Source: Aphidius gifuensis
Lineage: Eukaryota; Arthropoda; Insecta; Hymenoptera; Braconidae
Reading direction: 5' to 3'
Assembly: GCF_014905175.1 (NCBI RefSeq)
Contig: NC_057791.1
Span: 3,906,001 to 3,970,000 of the forward strand
DNA: 64,000 bases
The notes under the pieces were generated by a model that was not told the origin of the DNA, searched no databases, and saw only the letters and a program-made list of their open reading frames with translations. Below, piece after piece: positions 1-14,600 of the stretch. The stretch's first letter is position 1. The number at the start of each line of letters is the position of its first letter. The translations under genes and the position numbers were made by a program.

Positions 1-2274
1 GGCTCTCACCAGCAGCCGCGTGGTCGCCGTTATCCTCCTCTTTTTACACATCCCTCTTCCCTCATCATCCCTACATCTATTTTTTCTCTGCCACTGCATC
101 TTATCCTCTTCTTATTTTATTTTTTTATTCGTCTCAATTCAACGCTGTCTTTTTTCTCAAAGCTCTCTCTTTTTTTTTTCATCTTTTTCAATTTTATTTT
201 TATCTTTACTTTTTTTTTTATTGTTTTTGTTTTTATTTTTCATTTTATACTCAACAAAATAACTCATATTTTTATACTCAATAATATTTTTTAAAAAATT
301 TTTAAGCTTTTTTCATAAAACTTATTTAATTTTTCATTTTTTAGTATATAAAAAAAAAAAAAAAATGGGAATATCTTATTATTAAAATTAACACCTTGAA
401 ATATATTTAAATTGTCTTTGAAATAAGAATATTAAAAATAAAAAATTAACACGTGACATTTTCACACATGTCAAGTGTCAGTTGTTAAAAGAAAAAATGA
501 AAAATTATTGTTTAAAATTGTTTGTAAAGTTGAGTTTAAAAAGAAAAAAAAAAAAAAAAAAAGAGGGAATAAGTGATGATGTTGAAAAAGAGGGGATGAA
601 AGGAAGGCAAATCTAGTAAGCTAGGATATAAACTATTAATAAACTTAATATTTATATATATATGTATGTATATATGTTGTACCTGGCCACCGTCACCACC
701 GCGCTTTAGCTTCTGCTCTTTGGCTTGTTTTATATATTTTATACCATCTCTCTTCGTATTTTCACGATTGGTGAGAGAAGAACGTGCCTCAGCCGTCCAC
801 CGGCGTCTCAGTGTCGCCGCGACGACCGACGTCGTTCAATTTTACTCTACATCGTTGAATTTTCTCTAGTCTTTTTCATATATATGTATTACCAAAATTA
901 ACGTCTTAGATTTACAACGTATATATGAAAATTTTTATTTCATATTTAAATAAACTTTATAATTTATTCAAAATTTATAATTAATTTAATTAATTGTTAT
1001 TTAAATGAAAGAAAATATTTATTTTTATTTAACAAAATATTAAACGTGATATATTTTTAAATTTATAAAAACTTAATTTATTATTATTATTATTTCATTT
1101 TTGTTTTTTTTTTTTTTTTTTTATTTATAAAAATTTACATTTAAAATATTTGACATTTTGTTTATAATATTTAATCGAGTGCGTGGTTTTTTTAAAAAAA
1201 AATTCCAAGTGATTATTTTATTTATTTGTATTGTCTAAATTTTTAGATAAAAAAATTTAAGAACCAAAAAAAAAAGAGAAGAGTCAAGTTGATGATTAAT
1301 TTGAATGATCATTAGTTGTAATTAAAAAATAAAAATGCTGTGAGACTATAAGAGTGAAGGCTGATAATTATAATATTTAAAATTAATTGAATCGAGTGAA
1401 AATAAAAGGGAAAAAATAAAGTTATTTGATGAAAAATATATATAATAAAATTAAATTTTATGCATCTATAAAAAATAATAAAAATAAAAGGTGTTAGAGA
1501 TAATATTTAATTGATCAAGTGAATTATATTATTGTGATATAAAATAATAATAAATAAAAAAAAAAGGCGGGAAGGCAGATGAGGCCACGATCAACCTGCG
1601 TTCAGGAGGTGGAGGAGTACCGGTGTGATTTGCGTTACGGTTATTTCGGTAATACATGTTTCTGACAACCAGACGAAGATAGAAACCGACATAGTGTTGT
1701 GTGCCACAGCGGCCCAAGTCCTTGCGAATACTCGATGGTTTGTTTTATTACTATTTAAACATTTTTTTTTTAAATATTCAAAATTATTCCCAGTAAAATA
1801 CAAAAAAAAAAAAAATGGAAAAATAGTATTTTTTAAATTGCCACAAACTTTTTAATTATAAACTGTTAAAAATTTATTATTATATTAAACAAATAGATAA
1901 ATAAATAAATGATAAAATCAATTATTTATTTACAATAAATTTAAAAAAAAAATGAATTATGTCTCTAAATTTATCATCAAAAACAAAAAAAATATTCTAT
2001 ATAATTTTTAAAATTTAAATTAATTTGTTAATTTATTGTTATTATTTTGTTATTAATAATAATCAATATTTATTAGTTAATTTATTATCTCTTTATATAT
2101 TTATCCCTCTATTAATAAAAAAGAAAAAAAAAACTAAAAATATATCGTATAGTTTTTTAATAAACCACGAATTTTTTTTTCAATTTAAAATTTTTTATTA
2201 ATTAATTAGTTAATGATAAATTAATTGATTAAAAATTAAAAAAAAAAAAATTCAATTAATCATGTTACGATACG
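1..2274. other. Non-coding region upstream of the NFI coding exons
   Basis: No convincing coding exon is visible. The stretch is mostly A/T runs, interrupted by three GC-richer blocks (about 1-60, 680-850 and 1565-1730) that stand out from the roughly 80% A+T background. The block at 760-850 contains many CG dinucleotides. These blocks could be 5' UTR exons or promoter elements of the downstream NFI gene; this is inference from composition and position. The short ORFs here are low-complexity and have no recognisable domain. Confidence 0.5.
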
Positions 2275-2292
2275 ATGTACTGGCTAACCACG
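2275..2292 (+). other. NfI: Candidate first coding exon of NFI (18 nt)
   Basis: Vertebrate NFI proteins begin with a very short exon (MYS...) spliced in phase 0 to an exon starting DEFHPF. Here an ATG opens MYWLTT and is followed by a GT (gtaaca) in phase 0, 358 nt before the acceptor of the DEFHPF exon. It lies in a GC-richer block (2265-2420) resembling a 5' exon. The donor is only moderate and the peptide is too short for homology to decide, so the true start may be elsewhere upstream. Confidence 0.33.
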
Positions 2293-2650
2293 GTAACACA
2301 TTTTCAACTAACATGAATTTACGGATAGCCGACGGTCTGGTTTGTCTGACCAATTAAGACCACAACTACTGAACGAGCATCGTTCACTTCGCATCGTATA
2401 TACGCGTCTAAATGAAATACACCACCTTGGATTATTCATCTCAAATTAAGCTTGACCCAATCAAAGACAATATTAATTTTCCATTAATTATTTATAACAC
2501 AATTAATTACTTTAAATTACACAATAAAATTACACCTATATTTTATTTCTCATGCAAAGTAAATATTTGATTTCTGAGCTTTTTTTTAAATTTTTTTTTA
2601 AAATGTTTAGTATTGTTTATTGAGCAAATAATTATTGATTTTATTTTCAG

Positions 2651-5600
2651 GATGAATTTCATCCGTTCATTGAGGCCCTTCTACCATTCGTGAAGTCGTT
2701 CTCGTACACGTGGTTCAACCTACAAGCAGCCAAAAGACGTTACTACAAGAAACACGAAAAACGAATGAGTCTTGAAGAGGAACGTCAGTGTAAAGAAGAA
2801 CTTCAGGTGAATAAATAATATATAGATATATATATTTTTCATTTATATATTCAACATTGAATATATTTTAAAAAATTATTTTACAACATGATGATTAATT
2901 AAATTGTCACCTTGATATTTATTTTTGCTATGACCTATTGGTTAATTTGAAAAACTGACCTTGGTAAAATTTTCATTCCTGTCAACGTCTATCATTGCAA
3001 CTGATGTTCAATAAAATAGGTCGATGAAAAAAAAAAAATAAGTAAATAACATTATAATATTAAAAAAATATAATGTGTTTTTTCGTATATTTTTGTTGAT
3101 TCATAAAATTTATTTGTGAATTATATGATAACTTTTTTTTTTATCATATATTATCTTGATATAAAAAAAGCTCCTTTTGTAAAAGCTGTGAGGAATATTT
3201 TGGATTGCAATAGAATGAAAAATAAAATAGAGAAAAAGAGAGAGAAAAAAAAAAATATCAAATAAATAAACTGCTGTCTAAGGAGAATTGAGTAAAATAA
3301 AAATTGACTGAGAGAGTGAGAGAGGGTAAGGGAAAAAAGAATAAGAAGGTTTTAAACTATTTCTGGCACTAAACGACCTCGTGACGTTATATCGGTTCGA
3401 CCAGTAGCTCTCATCTTGCCGAAACGCATCCCTAGTTTATTTTTTAATTTATTTTTTGCTTTTTATAACACGTAAACACACTTATTCATTAGAAAAAAAA
3501 AAAAAATATCTATGATGCATTTTTTTTCTTCAAGTATATATGTATATTAGTAACCACACTAGACTTTATTTATTTTTCTGTCTGATCAGTATATGTTTTT
3601 TCTACTTTTTTCATATATTTTTATATCTTTCATATATATGAATGTTTTTTTCTTTCTTTTCTATCTAATTTTTTTTTTTATTTATTAAGCTTGAGGCTTA
3701 TTTTTCTCGATCCAAATACTCTGGACATTTTCATTTTTTTTTTTTTTCGAATTTTTTTCACCCGTATTCACATATAGTGATGCTCTCGATCGATATTTTA
3801 ATCCCGCGATGGTGCGGTATTTGGTAAATGAACGAAAATATATATATATGTATATATAAAATTTTCGAAGCATGTTGAGTGGTGAAAATAAATGTAGCCA
3901 TCAGTAAATACAAGATCAAAATAAAAAATATGAAATTTTAAAAAATAATTTTTATTAATCATACATAATATACCACAATTTTTCCACCAAAATAAATTTA
4001 AAATTATTCATTCTCTTTAATCTATGCTATATTTATAAAATTAATTTTTTTTTTTTCTATTTAAATTAATCAACAATCACCCTAAATTATATCTTCAAAG
4101 ATAAAAATAATAAAATTCTACAAAATAAACTGAAGCCAATTACAGGTAATTTTCAAATAAAAAAGAAAAAAAGCTCCATCAAATTTTGTTGATGATGTTA
4201 ATATTTTTTTATTTTTATTTTGTAAAAAAGAGAGAAAAAAAAATAAAAAAATAACAGAATCGTGTAAAAACAAAAAGAGGCAATAAAATAAAAAATAAAT
4301 TGGTTAAATGAAGTGTGATGATGTGGATAGCAAGAGGGTAAAGAGGTAGGGTGACGTAAAAAGGGTATACTCGAGGACCATCGTGACGGTTGTACAAATC
4401 GTGGGTACAGACTACTTAAAGTCCAACTGGCCATAGTTGAGTAAAGTCAAGTAATAAGATATAGAAATAGTTTATATAAATGTGAATGAGGAAAAATAGA
4501 TAAATATATAAAAATAGTTAAAAAAAAAAGACAAAGATAGATATAGATAAGTATTTTCTAAAGTGGTTTTGGGCATGCAAGGACCGTATTCCTCTATATA
4601 GTCACCCTCAAGAACTCTCCTCACTATTTCTCTGGCCTCAGGCTAGTTTTAACAACCCTTGCACATATACTATATATATATATAGAGACACATTTATTAC
4701 AACTATACACATACTTATATACAAATACAAATAGTCATATATGCAAGTGGATTTAGCCTCGGTTATGTACACGAGATAATATATAGAATGGACCCCCCAA
4801 AGGGAAAAGACGCAGAGAGTGTAACAAGAGGGATGAGAATGAGGATGATTCAATGGGTGGGATGATGATGAGGAAAGAGGGAAAAAGTCGAGACACAGAC
4901 ACACGTATATAGCGCATACGCCGTCGCGACGGAGGCTGCGGCTACACGGCGCCTACCAACCACCATCTATAATCTCTATGCGGATATCGATTTTCTACCC
5001 TGTATTTCCTAAATTTATGCAAACTAGCAACCCTTTTCATACAACCCTTTCTCAACTATATATATGTTTATTTTTTATCTAACTTGGCTTTTTTTGAGCT
5101 TTTTTTTTCTTTCAAGTTTTATTTTTATATATTTTGTCTTTTTCTGTTTATCTAGCTTTCTTGAATGCACACGTATATATATGTACTATACCTACCTCAT
5201 CTTCATCGTTTCCACTCTGTGTACTTTTATTTAACGTTTCTACACACTTTCTCGTGTCGTAATTTTTCAACCCTCTTTTTTTTATCTTAGTTATATACCC
5301 TTCTTTTGCTCACTTCATTCATCTAACAAATCCACTCGGCCGAATTATCATGTTACACATTTACCTGGTTATATAAATTTATTTTATAATAAATGGAACA
5401 AATTTTATATATAAAACTTGAATTAAAATTATTTAAAAAATTTGCTCTTTATAAGAATAAAAATATTTTTTGTCGGAAAAATAATTCATAAAAGAAATGA
5501 TGAAGGTTTTTTTTTTTTTTATTAAAAATTATTGGTACATTGAAAAAATAAAATAACTCAAAAATATTTTTCGTTTAATAAAAATTTATTGATATATTTT

Positions 5601-8600
5601 TATTTTGTATTTTCATGAAAAAAAAAAACATAGTAATTTCATTTTTATTCTGTCAAAGAAAATGTATAAATATATAAAAAAAAATTGATAATACGAATGA
5701 ATTGATCATGGAAAAAAAAAAATGCACTTGATCCACATGAGAATAACATAAATATATTAAAAAAAAATAAAAATGATTAAAAAATAAAAAAAAAAAATGT
5801 GATATTGGATAAGTTTCGGGGGATGAATGGTGATATTGAAAGAGGGGGTGATAAAAATGAAAAATATAAATAATAAAAAAAACGACAATGCGACGAGACG
5901 CGACGCGACTACGCGGCAGCATGAAACTCGTTGTTCCGGTTGGGAAATTTTTTTTTTCTTTTTTCTTTTCCATCGTGGTATGAGGTTTGATTTTTTTTTT
6001 TTCGTAGTATTTATATGTATATAGATATATAAAAGCTGAGCTTGCAACGATTTAAAAACATTGTCGCCTCTTGTTCGCGCGATCACGCGGAAATGCGAGG
6101 TCGATCATTTTATCACGAAATTTTTTTATTTTTTTATATTTTGTACTAAATTTTTTTATAAATTCATTTTTTTTTTCGCTTGTTTTTATTCATTTTTATA
6201 CCTATATATATCTGCTGAATACAACCGTGGGGTTTTCCGGTGATTTCGTGTCGTCGGATTTATGCAGATTGGAATGTCTCTGTCCTACATCAAAACTAAC
6301 GGTTGTATTACAAATCAATAATTCACCAAATCCTTCCTATTCCCTTTTTTATTTTTTTATTAAACAATATAAAAATTCACAAATGATGACAAATCTATGC
6401 TGCTATTTTTTTTTTTACTTAAAATAAATAAAATACTGCAGAATAAAAATCTATTTTATATACAAAAAGCTCCCTTTCCATTGAATCAAAAAAATAAAAT
6501 GAAAATAGAGTCCTCATCATTATAAGCCTCGAGGGAAAAGAAAAAAAAATATATATATTTCGAGACAATTTACTTGAAAGAGGCATGTCTACCCTTAAAA
6601 AAAAAAAAAAAAAAATCAGTATAATTTTTTCCGGACAATTGGCAGGACAAGCACACCATTTTAAAATTCGAGGGGCTCGTCTCTAACTCTAGTCAAAAAA
6701 AAAAAAATAAATAATAAAAATGGCCAAAAAAAAAAAAGATTCTAGCAGAAAAAAAAAATGAAAAATTTATGTATATATATTTGTAGAAGAAAAAAAAATA
6801 AAAAAAAAAAGGTATGGGGCAAGTGAATCGGTCGATCGTGAGCTAGAAGTATGTCTTTATCTTTGAATCTCTTTCCACCCTGGTCCTGAGTGAAAAAAAA
6901 AAATAAAGTCAAGTATAAAAAATAAAGAAAAAAAAAAAATTATAAAGAAACACACAAAGTACCACTGAAATGGCGTGGACCATGAATGTTTCTCCAACTT
7001 TATACAAACTCATCCTTTTATTTTTTTTTTTTATTTTCGCGATATTTACAGCGCACTATGCAGACTCCGGAATTGCCTATAAAGAAATCGCAGAGTCGCT
7101 TTGTTCGCGTCATAACGTAGTAACGTAAAAGGGAGAAAACTATAGATAAAATAAAATAAAAAAAGAAAAAATTCACAAGGACTATACATGCGGGACCGTT
7201 GCCAAATTAATAAATATATTCCTGAGTCTATCCGCCCTCTTCAACCCCATTACCTCTCTGTGCCTTCGACATTATTACCTTCACATATTTTGTAGATTTA
7301 TTATATAGATATATTTATTTATTTATATTTTTTTTTATTTAAAAATCTTTTTATTTCTTTATTTTATTTTTCACTCGTGAAACATGCAATTTTAATGTCA
7401 CCTTAATACTTCTTGAGGATGGCAAGTTTCTTTCTTGAAATTTAGTTGTTGAATTTAAATTAAATTCTTTGAAATAAACGAAATAAAAAAAATAATAATA
7501 ATACTTGTAAGCTTCAACTTTAATTGTCTTTTAAAATTTATATTATATAATATAAATTTACTTTTAAAATAGATGTATAATTTAAAAAACAAATAGATGA
7601 ATTAATTTTTTTTACAAATTGAAAATACATATATAAATATTCAAGTATTTAAAGTAATTTTTTACTTGATCTATATTTAAATTATTAAATTAATAAAAAA
7701 TAGTAATATTTTATAATCAATATATAAAATAAGTTGATTTAAAAAATTCTAAATTTAATTATATAAACTTTTTTTTTTTCTTGTATTTTTCTCAATAAAA
7801 ATTCATAACAATTAGTTCTATTTTGTATATACTCAACAATAATTTAATTTTTAATATATCATAATAATAGATTAAATTGAAAATTTATTGAAATAAAATT
7901 AGTTTGCATTTGTTTAAAGTAATAAAAAAAAAAAAATAAAATAAAATGAAAATAATATATAAGATAAATAGATATATAGCACTTTACCACGTGCATATAC
8001 ATTACATATACAAACATACATATATATATACATATAAATACTACATCACTATAACTATATATATATAACTGTAAAAGTCATCTCATTATATATATATATA
8101 CATATATAATTATATGATCAATTTCCTTAAAGTAATGAATATAGTATACTTGCGAAAAGTAAATCGATAGGCGCATAGCACTTTATCCACGTGCATATAT
8201 GTACATTAGCCACATAACATACATACATATATATAGTACATATAAATACATACATCACTTAACTATATATATATAACTGCAAAAAGTCTCTTGGGATATA
8301 TATACATATATATTATTGTGAATTCGTAGTTGTTGGAAAGAGAGATCCTTTTTCCACCCCCGTTGACTATATATATTACACGATGTATGTATACTTACAG
8401 GATGGCCTGAATTTAACCTTCCCTCACCACCAAATCATCCCTCTAAATCTTTTTCTTTCTTACCCCCTCAACACAACTCTTCACCATACACAAACATTTT
8501 CATACATTTTTTTTTTTTTATTCTATTTTTTTTACTCGTGAATTTCGTCTCGTTTTTCTTATTTTATTTTATATATTTTTTCTTATTATTTTCTTCAACT

Positions 8601-11600
8601 GGAAAAGACCAAATTCCGGATGTTGCAAAGATGCTCTTTTGCGATTTCACATCCATTGAATTGAATGGAAAAGAATAATGAAATGGCCTATGGAAAAATT
8701 GATGAAAGTCTTTCGAGTATAAAAATAATAAAAAAAAAAAAATAAAATAAAAGAGGGATGGTTTAAAGTTAAGGCTGATGGATATTCATAGAAATATTTC
8801 CAAGAGGATGGTCATTGTCAATTGTGCATAGATATTAGACTTGGATTGTTCAGACATTTTTTAGTTTTATCTATTTTTTTTTTCATTGTTTGTTTTGTAT
8901 ATAAAATATATTGTTTTTTTATTTTTCATTTTTCAAAGCACTTGGAGTGTCTACAGGTGTTTAGACATTTACATATATATATACAAAATAATTTTAGTAA
9001 TTAGAAGAGAATAATTAAAATTAAAAGTTTAATATTATATAATTTTTTTCAATTATTTTTAGCTCTAAAAATTATCATTATTTTTTATTCTTTTAATTAA
9101 AAAAATTAACTTTATATTTTTCGATTCTAGTAATTTTTTTTTTTTTTATTTAATTAATTGAAAGAATAAACATTTTTTTTTTTTATCTGAATATACAACG
9201 ATTATACACGTGGTATCGTAAAAGCACATGGCCACCTCTGGCATGAAAATTTTCTTAAGGTCGTATTTTTTAAATAAAAAAAAAAAAACATATGTACACA
9301 ATTTGCCTTGCCATAAAATCAAGCCAATTTTGCCACATTGTGTATATAGTAAAAAGTCTTATCCAACTTTTCTTTATAACAACAATTTATACTATTATCT
9401 TATATTCTTTGACTTTTCCACTTACTCCCGCAGTCAAAATTTTATTATTTATTTTATCTTATGTTTGTAAAAAAAATTATTATTATTATATATAAAAACA
9501 TTGAAAAGTTTTACAATTTAGGGATTTTAATGTATTTTTAAAAAAGTTTAGTTTATATATATATTTTGTAAATGTGTATAATGTGTCTCATGGGTGACGT
9601 AAACGACGTCTTTATTTTCCGCAAGTGAAAATAGCTGGCTGAAGGAGACTCTCGAGGAGACACAAAAATGTTAAATACATTGCGAAGGTCTTTTTTTTTT
9701 TTTTTTTTTACCATCAGTTTTATTTACATCCCTTAATCTATATTTATTTTTGTCATGTTTATCCTGTCATAATCCACATGATTAATATTTTTATATAAAA
9801 ATAATAATAAAATATTTATTTATAATATATTATTTTTATTATAATAATAAAAATTTTATATAAATATTATATTATAATATCTATATACATATACCCGTAT
9901 ATGCTGCAGTCAGTGTATGAAAATTTTTAGTGTGACCAATATTTTTTACGGCCCGTCTTTTAGCCAATCTCGTCTCATCATGAAAGCGTTATATCTAAAA
10001 TAAATTGGCGGCAGCTGTTCAACGACGAGAGTTTGCATTTTCCGTTTGTGTCAGAATCACTGTCCACAACTAAATAACGCCATTACTATTACGAACAAAA
10101 AAATGAGCAAAAAAAAATTTACTATTTTATTCAAATTTTAGTTTTAAAAATTTTTTAAAAAATTATATAGAGTTAAATATTTTTTTAAATGTCAAATTGG
10201 TTTTATTTACATATATTAATTATTAATACTTGAAAATTGTTTAAATTTAGAAATTTTCATATACAAAATAATCATCTTTTTACTCTTTTATTTAGTCCAT
10301 TTTTTACAACAGTAAAAGAAAAAAAAAAAACGACGTTTTTTTAAATATCGATATCGACTTTGAAAATCCTTGAACTGACGTTTTTATTTTATATATTTTG
10401 GAATTTAAAATATTTTTTTTTTCTTTTTTATTTCTACTACCATGAGATTGGTAAACGCGTTGAGACTTAACAACACTTTTTATTTACGTTCAACGAAAGA
10501 CAACTCGTGTTGCATACCTGATGCAGCCACATGACTTTGATTTTTTATTATTTTATTTTATCATTTTCCTGTGGCACTCCCACGAACGGAAAATGTGATC
10601 CGTCGGATCGACGAGAACGACATGTGAATTTAACTTTAAACGCGAGATATATTTATGCATTCGTTTTATGCTAAATTCTTTGGATTTTCAATTCCACGTG
10701 TGACTTTCATGGAATGAAAAATAAAAGAAATAAAAATCACGAGAAAAAATATATAGTGTTTGTAGAATGAATATCATACAAAGAAATTTTTATCCAAGAT
10801 TAAAATAATAATATATACTTTTTTTTTTTTTTAACTCATCAATCATTTTAAATTTTAATTTATTTTAATCGTCATTTTCATTTTTTCATATATATTTTTT
10901 TTTTTGCAGAACGAAAAATTGGAAGTAAAGCAGAAATGGGCCTCGCGGCTTTTGGGAAAACTCAGAAAAGATATTACACAAGAATACAGAGAAGATTTTG
11001 TATTAAGTATAACGGGAAAAAGACCAGCAATGTGTGTACTAAGCAATCCTGATCAAAAAGGAAAAATGAGACGAATTGATTGTCTACGACAAGCTGACAA
11101 AGTACGTCTATAAAAATATAAAATTTTTTTCAAAATATAATTTTACTTGCAAAATAGATTCATATATATAAAAAAAGCTCTAAAATAAAGCTCTAAAATT
11201 TTATCTGAACTTCAATAGAATATAGTATTTATTTTTTTCATTTTATTTCTATTGATTAAATTTAAAAAAAGTAAATAAATAAATTCAATATATTTTCCAG
11301 CCCTTTTAATTGAATTTTACGAAAAATTAATCTTTTTTTTTTTTATATTTAAATTGCAAATAGTTTAAATGAAAATTGCTAAATATATTTACATAAATAA
11401 ATAGAAAAATAAAATAATTATTTCCCTGCAATTGGAGGCAAAACAAAAAAAAAAGCTATGTATATTTCAATGAAATTAATAATTTTTAATAATTACTTTA
11501 AGGTTTGGAGATTGGATCTAGTGATGGTAATTCTATTTAAGGCAATACCCCTAGAATCAACTGATGGTGAACGTCTTGAAAAGACAGCTGAATGTGCTCA

Positions 11601-14600
11601 ACCTGGTCTCTGTGTTAATCCTTATCACATAAATGTCTCCGTCCGTGAATTAGATCTCTACCTCGCAAATTTTATAACAAGCCATGGTATGTTTATCATT
11701 AATTATTATTATAAAAATTACATACAATAACTTGTTTTTATTTTACAAAAAAAAAAAAAAAAAATACAAAACGTTTCAATGTATACATTTGTTTTTTAAT
11801 GAATCATAAATTGGATTATGAGAAAATTCAAATTCAACATTTACAAGTGACATTTCTATTGAATGCCAACCCTGTTTTATTTTTCTCATTCATTCTTGTT
11901 CATTCAACGTAGACCACCAAGTACTTACTAGTGTTACTTGCCAATTTTCCCATAATGAAAAGATACTTTAATTTGTCTTGATTCTTGGAATATTTAACAC
12001 TTAAAATAATCCAAAAAAAAAAAAAAAACAACATAAAAATTTATTTATATATCAAGTAATTAAACAATCAAGCTTTAATTTATTTATAGCTTTTCCTTTT
12101 AATTGATAATATGATACTATTTTTTTGTCATCAATGAAAATAGTTGATATTATTTATTTATCTTTTTTATTTCGTTGACCAAAAAAAAAAAAATGTTAAT
12201 CTTCAATCTGGCTGGTATATTCATCAATGAATAAAACTGGCTAGTGGCGCTTGGCAGCTTCATTTACAATGTTTACAGGCTGATGGTTGATGCAAAAATT
12301 GGCGAAGCCTACTAAACCACGATCCAAAAAAAAAAACGAGAGTAAAAGAAAATAAATAAAATAGAAAGTAAAAGGGGTGCCAAAGTAATGGGGTAGGTTA
12401 GGAATATTTCTAATCAAACTTTCATCAGTATATATTATTGGTAAATTAATTTTTTTTTTTTCTTCTTGTTTGTTATTTATTTTCTATAAAAAAATAACAA
12501 CGTGTATAATTTTTTTTTATAACAGCTCTTTTAGTTGAACGTTTATATTATTCTGACAAGTTGTGTATTTACAAAAGCAAAAACCAAGAATTTTCATGAT
12601 GTTAAAGCACAATGTATATTCAAGAAAAAAAAATTATTTCAATTTAAAACAAATTTTTTATAAAAAAAAAATTGAGTTATGTCTATTTTTTTTTTATTTT
12701 TTTTTCTATATATCTACATTGTATATAAGCACTAAAAAAATTGTTAGATCTTTTTTTGATGTTAATAAAGTTGACGGTGTGAGATTTGATGCTTTAAATT
12801 GTCGACGTCAATTTTGTAAAGCACCTGTCTAGTGATCACCCCAACCATTTACAACCAGAGTAAAGTAAAATTGAGAAGAGCCCCAAACCAGATACGTTTG
12901 TACTTACGCAACTTTACCTCATTGGTATTTAGCTCGCCCAGTTGATTTAACAGTCTATCTAATATACATTTCAAAGTAAAAAAAAATAAATAAATAATAG
13001 ATAAAATAGAAAATTTCAAGTAAATTTAATATTAAATTAATAAATATTATTAAACATTTATAAATAATTAATCTATAGATTAAATTAATTGTTTTTTTCT
13101 TTAGATTTTTTTGTCAATATATTTCTAATATTTTGATTAATTTAATTTGAAGAATTTACTGGAGAATTTACAAATAATAATGAAAAAAAAAAAAAATGGG
13201 CAGACTTTGTCGTTGGACAAATATCCAATTTGCTGCTTGTGTATAGTAAAGTAAAATTTTTAACGATGATTTTAGACTGTGTTTTAACAGTCTGTATGCT
13301 TGTGTGACTCTATAAATAAATTGGCTCCTCCTCGTCACCCTGTGTCCCTCGCTTATGTTGATTTACATTCGCGATCGTCATTATATATCCGTGAATATCT
13401 TCAAGCTTTTTCACTAACTTTACCAACTTAAATTTCACTCTTTTATTATAACATTTAAATATATATATTTTTTTGTAATTTGTATATATATATATTCATT
13501 TGTCAGATCATTATTCATCAGTCTATCACACTTGGTTATTAAACTGACACAGTTTTTATTATTATATTTTTTTTTATATATATCATCATGTTTACATTCT
13601 TTAAAATGCATTTTTTTATTTCCGCCTTTATTTTAGTTATTTATTATTATTTTTTTATGTTAAAAATTCTTTTAAAAACTATCTTAAATACCCTCGAAAA
13701 GAACGTTCCGGAAATCTTTTACAGACTACTTGGTATTTTTGTGATTTGTTGCGCAATGAAGATTTGCGTAAGAAGTCAAATGACAAATCTCAAAAAACTT
13801 TGTTGCACAAAAATAATAATAAATATAAATGTCAAAAAAAATATATATATATTTTTAAATGATTATAGAAAATTTTATTAAATGATTTATGTTAATTTTT
13901 ATAATTTTATTACAGAAGTACTAAATGGAATTTGCAATGCTAGTAAAGAAGAAGAAAGACGACGAAAAGGTAAATTAAAAATATACATGTATTATATTTT
14001 AGTAAAATTATAATAATCATTAAAATAATAAATAAAAAATAAATAATTATCAAACTCTGTTAAAGGTTAATAGGTTAAATACTTTTTTATTTTTTTTTAA
14101 TTGATTTGAGAAAAAAATTTGTGAGAATTGGGTTTGTTCCCAGGTGGAGGATACCACGAACTGTACAATGGTGTTGTGTGCAACGACACGATCCTAGCTA
14201 CTGGTGTCTTCAGCTCGAAGGAGCTTTGGATGCTTTCAAAAGGTACCACGACTTTTTTTTTTGTTAAAATCTAGACAAATGAAAATATAAAAATTAAACT
14301 TAATTACGTTATTAACATCAATAAATATATATTTTCTAATGGATGCTTTCGAAAGGTAAATTAGTCAGGAACAATAATACCTTTTGAAAGCATCCAAATA
14401 TTCTTCTAAATTAAAAAAAAAAAAAAAACTAATTTTCATCCATAATTTTCTTTTTATTCACATATTTTTCTTTTTTTTTTTTTTCTATATATAAATTTTC
14501 TATATTATTTTTTCATTATTCATTATTTTATATAGTTGATGGAAAAACAAAAAAAAAAAAAATAAGCATAAAAAGACGACGAGAATTAAAATGAGAAGAT

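Noticed and set aside
5653..6427. Overlapping ORFs on both strands around 5.6-6.4 kb
   Set aside because: They arise from poly-A/T tracts; the peptides are Phe/Lys runs with no domain.
12563..12832. 89-residue ORF in NFI intron 3
   Set aside because: Mostly Lys/Phe/Tyr low complexity from poly-A/T, with no domain and no fit to NFI phase.
13588..13881. 97-residue ORF just before an NFI exon
   Set aside because: Hydrophobic and AT-driven composition, no homology recognised, and it ends before the acceptor.
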